Part shown: positions 6,641 through 8,215 of the stretch, piece after piece
How the letters are laid out: each line of letters opens with the position of its first letter
Numbering within the stretch: position 1 is the stretch's first letter
Assembly (NCBI GenBank): GCA_002780065.1
Contig: PEWQ01000124.1
Location: 1 to 8,215, forward strand
Direction: 5' to 3'
Length of the DNA stretch: 8,215 nucleotides
From: Candidatus Hydrogenedentes bacterium CG07_land_8_20_14_0_80_42_17
GTDB taxonomy: Bacteria > UBA8481
Position numbers and translations under genes: made by a program
The notes under the pieces: generated by a model
Databases searched by the model: none
Seen by the model: only the letters and a program-made list of their open reading frames with translations
What the model was told of the DNA's origin: nothing

Positions 6641-7060
6641 TCATTCTCCAATTATCTTTATCAATACCCGTTTCCGACGCTGACCGTCGAATTCGCCATA
6701 GAAGACTTCTTCCCACGGTCCAAAATCAAGATCTCCATTTGTGATGGCAAGCATCACCTCTCGTCCCATAATAGTTCTTTTTAAATGGGCATCAGCATTA
6801 TTTTCACCTGTATCGTTGTGGCGGTACTGAGTTATAGGTGCGTGTGGAGCAAGTTTTTCCAGCCACGTTTCAAAATCATTCCATAATCCGGTCTCGTTGT
6901 CATTCACAAATACGCTCGCCGTAATATGCATCGCATTCACCAAACATATGCCTTCTTTGATTCCGGATTTATTAATGGCTTTTCTAATCTCGTCGGTAAT
7001 CCTGACGAATGCAATTTTCTTGGACGTATTGAACCACAACTCTTCTCTGTAAGATTTCAT
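6641..7060 (-). CDS. yjbQ: YjbQ/UPF0047 family protein
   Basis: A 139-residue protein covering the whole UPF0047/YjbQ family. Conserved blocks are [16 protein letters not shown] (41-56, H45), the Y-x-HN pair (Y79, H81, N82), [15 protein letters not shown] (88-102, H92) and [20 protein letters not shown] (109-128), ending in [10 protein letters not shown]. The histidines cluster as a likely metal or active site. YjbQ-type proteins are annotated as secondary thiamine-phosphate synthases, because some members complement thiE mutants, but their physiological role is poorly defined. The start ATG overlaps the methyltransferase TGA as ATGA and has GGAGG 5 nt upstream, so the two genes are probably translationally coupled. 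Family assignment is secure. A sugar-related role is only suggested by position, and nothing else in the window belongs to thiamine metabolism. Confidence 0.95.
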   Translation of the reverse strand: MKSYREELWFNTSKKIAFVRITDEIRKAINKSGIKEGICLVNAMHITASVFVNDNETGLWNDFETWLEKLAPHAPITQYRHNDTGENNADAHLKRTIMGREVMLAITNGDLDFGPWEEVFYGEFDGQRRKRVLIKIIGE

Positions 7061-8049
7061 TCTTCCCTCCGCTCAGGTTTTCTTCCGCGTATCGAGGTCG
7101 GAAACGGTCCTATCTCGATATTCTCAAAACCTAGTTTTCGAAAATATGAAATCGCGTCCGGATAAAGCGTCAAATGAACATATCTCGGAGAGTAAGAATC
7201 AAAAGTTCCGCACAACCGCATTGCATAATCAGGATGCATGCAGATCGGAAAGAGGAATTTCAGAAAATAACCCCATGGTCTCAATTTGTAGATCGGATAT
7301 AACGCAACAAAAGGCTTTACGAAATTCAAAATTGTCTTTTCGGAAAAATTATGAATGATACGCCACCAGAACCGATTCAGAGTTCTTCTGGAGCCAACCG
7401 GATGATATATCCAAATTGCCAGAGTTCCGCCTGGTTTCAAAAACTTAACAAGTTTTCGAAGAGATTCAAAAATGCTTGGAGTATGATGCAAAACGCCAAT
7501 TGAAAAGATAAAGTCAAATGTCTCTTCATGAAAAGGCATATCTTCAATTCCGCATTGAACCAATCCAACCTTTTCGTTCAGTCCTCTCTTCGCGAGAATT
7601 TCTCCGGCGCTGTCTATCGCAGAAGTAGGATCTATCCCGACAACTTTTACTTCACTCTTCGCAAGAATATCCAAGAACCTGCCGCTTCCGCAGCCGACAT
7701 CCAACACCAGTTTATCTTTTAGTTCTTCGGGGGCAAACCCGGTCTTTGCCGCAAATGTTGCCGCAGTTTCAAAATTAATCTTCTGATCGAAATTTGAAAG
7801 GAAAGGAAGTTTTCGCCACTCGTCGTCAAACTCTTCAGTCCAATCATTCGATGTAATAAATTCGGGTTTTTTAAAATCATTCGGCAGTGCGTCGGAATCA
7901 TACATTGTCTCCGCAAACTTCTGCCATTCAAAACCAAAAGTGTCCGCATAATGCGATTCAATGTAACGTGGTATTCCATCTCTGACTGTCAGAGGTTCTT
8001 TACATACAGTTTGCCGCAAAAATTCAGGATTATTCCACTCTGGTTTCAT
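7057..8049 (-). CDS. Class I SAM-dependent methyltransferase of a polysaccharide-cluster type
   Basis: A 330-residue protein with a Rossmann-type methyltransferase core. Motif I is [12 protein letters not shown] (114-125), the ribose-binding acidic residue is D140 in VGID, the motif III-IV region is [14 protein letters not shown] (178-191), and [10 protein letters not shown] (204-213) follows. The N-terminal [21 protein letters not shown] and T-YDSD blocks (22-52) and the C-terminal FDSYSPRY and RGRKP (283-324) match a family whose members sit in glycan clusters; many carry an N-terminal Trm112-like zinc ribbon, which here is reduced to about 20 residues with one Cys (C16). It probably methylates a sugar or a biosynthetic small molecule; the acceptor is unknown. 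The ATG has no Shine-Dalgarno site, and an in-frame TGA at 8065-8067 rules out an N-terminal extension. It is the first gene of the visible operon and overlaps yjbQ by 4 nt. An ArsM- or UbiE-type role is less likely given the conserved ends. Confidence 0.9.
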   Translation of the reverse strand: MKPEWNNPEFLRQTVCKEPLTVRDGIPRYIESHYADTFGFEWQKFAETMYDSDALPNDFKKPEFITSNDWTEEFDDEWRKLPFLSNFDQKINFETAATFAAKTGFAPEELKDKLVLDVGCGSGRFLDILAKSEVKVVGIDPTSAIDSAGEILAKRGLNEKVGLVQCGIEDMPFHEETFDFIFSIGVLHHTPSIFESLRKLVKFLKPGGTLAIWIYHPVGSRRTLNRFWWRIIHNFSEKTILNFVKPFVALYPIYKLRPWGYFLKFLFPICMHPDYAMRLCGTFDSYSPRYVHLTLYPDAISYFRKLGFENIEIGPFPTSIRGRKPERREE

Positions 8050-8115
8050 AATTGAAAAAGAATATCAAAAACAAATAAAAAAGAAAGAGAAAGTAAGGAT
8101 GCTTTGCAAGCACAG
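8050..8115 (-). other. Pyrimidine-rich leader with a small hairpin upstream of the operon
   Basis: On the minus strand this 66-bp stretch is strongly C/T-rich (TTACTTTCTCTTTCTTTTTT and so on) and ends at the methyltransferase ATG without a purine-rich ribosome site. At its distal end, 8100-8112 is a perfect 5-bp inverted repeat with a 3-nt loop (TGCTT/AAGCA), followed on the minus strand by the T-rich tract. That could be a weak terminator for an upstream minus-strand transcript or a leader structure. I see no convincing -35/-10 promoter pair. Confidence 0.3.
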
Positions 8116-8215
8116 GCGAGGCGTCCATTGACGCGAGGCGTTCTTTGACACGAGACGTCCATTGACGCGTGGCGTCCATTGACGCGTGGCGTCCATTGAC
8201 GCGTGGCGTCCATTG
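8116..8215. repeat. GC-rich 17-bp tandem repeat array with a palindrome in each period
   Basis: Five full units (starts 8121, 8138, 8155, 8172, 8189) and a partial sixth (8206-8215, cut by the window edge), preceded by the last 5 bp of another unit. The consensus is gcgtccattgacgcgtg on the plus strand. The last copies are identical; the unit at 8138 is the most diverged (gcgttctttgacacgag). Each junction forms GACGC-GTG-GCGTC, a perfect 5-bp inverted repeat with a 3-nt centre, at 8164-8176, 8181-8193 and 8198-8210, and in degraded form at 8130-8142 and 8147-8159. The unit is about 65% GC, higher than the genes. With no spacers it is not CRISPR. It lies upstream of the operon and its true length is unknown. 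Confidence 0.92.

Noticed and set aside
7719-7979. Minus-strand 86-codon frame inside the methyltransferase
   Set aside because: Overlaps the methyltransferase N-terminal half in another frame; the methyltransferase frame has clear family motifs and this one does not.
190-8049. Mobile element or phage carrying the cluster
   Set aside because: No transposase, integrase, tRNA or terminal inverted repeats pairing the two ends; the two flanking arrays are unrelated in sequence.
8050-8115. Bacteroidota-type or sigma70 promoter in the leader
   Set aside because: TATTTG and GATATT partly resemble -7/-10 elements, but no matching upstream element is at the right spacing, and the tract is too low in complexity to trust.
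8145-8150. TTGACA as a plus-strand -35 promoter element
   Set aside because: It is a variant of the repeat unit; no -10-like hexamer lies at suitable spacing and no plus-strand gene follows in the window.
8116-8215. CRISPR array
   Set aside because: Units are contiguous 17-mers with no spacers and no cas genes nearby.

Overview
The window is one unidirectional block of eight genes, all on the minus strand and therefore read from high to low coordinates. It encodes nucleotide-sugar and polysaccharide-precursor metabolism. In transcription order the genes are: a class I SAM methyltransferase (8049-7057), a YjbQ/UPF0047 protein (7060-6641), a UDP-glucuronate decarboxylase-type SDR (6599-5646), a UDP-glucuronate 4-epimerase-type SDR (5649-4684), a WbpP/GalE-type epimerase (4657-3713), an ArnA/UXS-like SDR (3716-2757), a WbpA/TviB-type UDP-HexNAc 6-dehydrogenase (2687-1389) and a polytopic WecA/TagO/MraY-type polyprenyl-phosphate sugar-1-phosphate transferase (1281-190).

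Layout: three gene pairs are fused by 4-nt ATGA overlaps (7057-7060, 5646-5649, 3713-3716). The other junctions are 41, 26, 69 and 107 bp, so one operon is likely. Five junctions carry a clear AGGAG-like ribosome site; the UDP-Xyl synthase has a weaker AAGGA site before a TTG start. The first gene and the last gene have no recognisable site. No gap between genes exceeds 300 bp. Both ends of the window are tandem repeats: an AT-rich 14-bp array at 38-140, downstream of the operon, and a GC-rich 17-bp array at 8116-8215, upstream of it and running off the edge. The second array contains a small palindrome in each period. Short hairpins and a probable dispersed repeat remnant sit in the two longest internal gaps.

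How the genes fit together (inference from families): the WbpP-type epimerase and WbpA-type dehydrogenase together resemble the TviB/TviC or WbpA/WbpP route from UDP-GlcNAc to UDP-GlcNAcA and UDP-GalNAcA. The decarboxylase and the GlcA 4-epimerase would draw UDP-GlcA into UDP-xylose and UDP-galacturonate. The fourth SDR has decarboxylase-like active-site residues but no certain product. The membrane transferase would load the first sugar phosphate onto a polyprenyl carrier at the cytoplasmic face. No UDP-glucose dehydrogenase, further glycosyltransferase, flippase, polymerase or chain-length regulator is in the window, so the locus is a precursor-supply and initiation module of an O-antigen, capsule or exopolysaccharide system whose other parts lie elsewhere.

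Organism: a bacterium of roughly 40% GC by eye, with mixed ATG/GTG/TTG starts and frequent strong Shine-Dalgarno sites. The Shine-Dalgarno use argues mildly against typical Bacteroidota. The short AT-rich tandem repeats resemble intergenic repeats I associate with uncultured, environmental candidate phyla such as Omnitrophota. This placement is a low-confidence impression. I do not see a clearly new defence or mobile system. The most unusual items are the four consecutive SDRs, one with an ArnA-like active site, the YjbQ gene embedded in a sugar operon, and the two repeat arrays.
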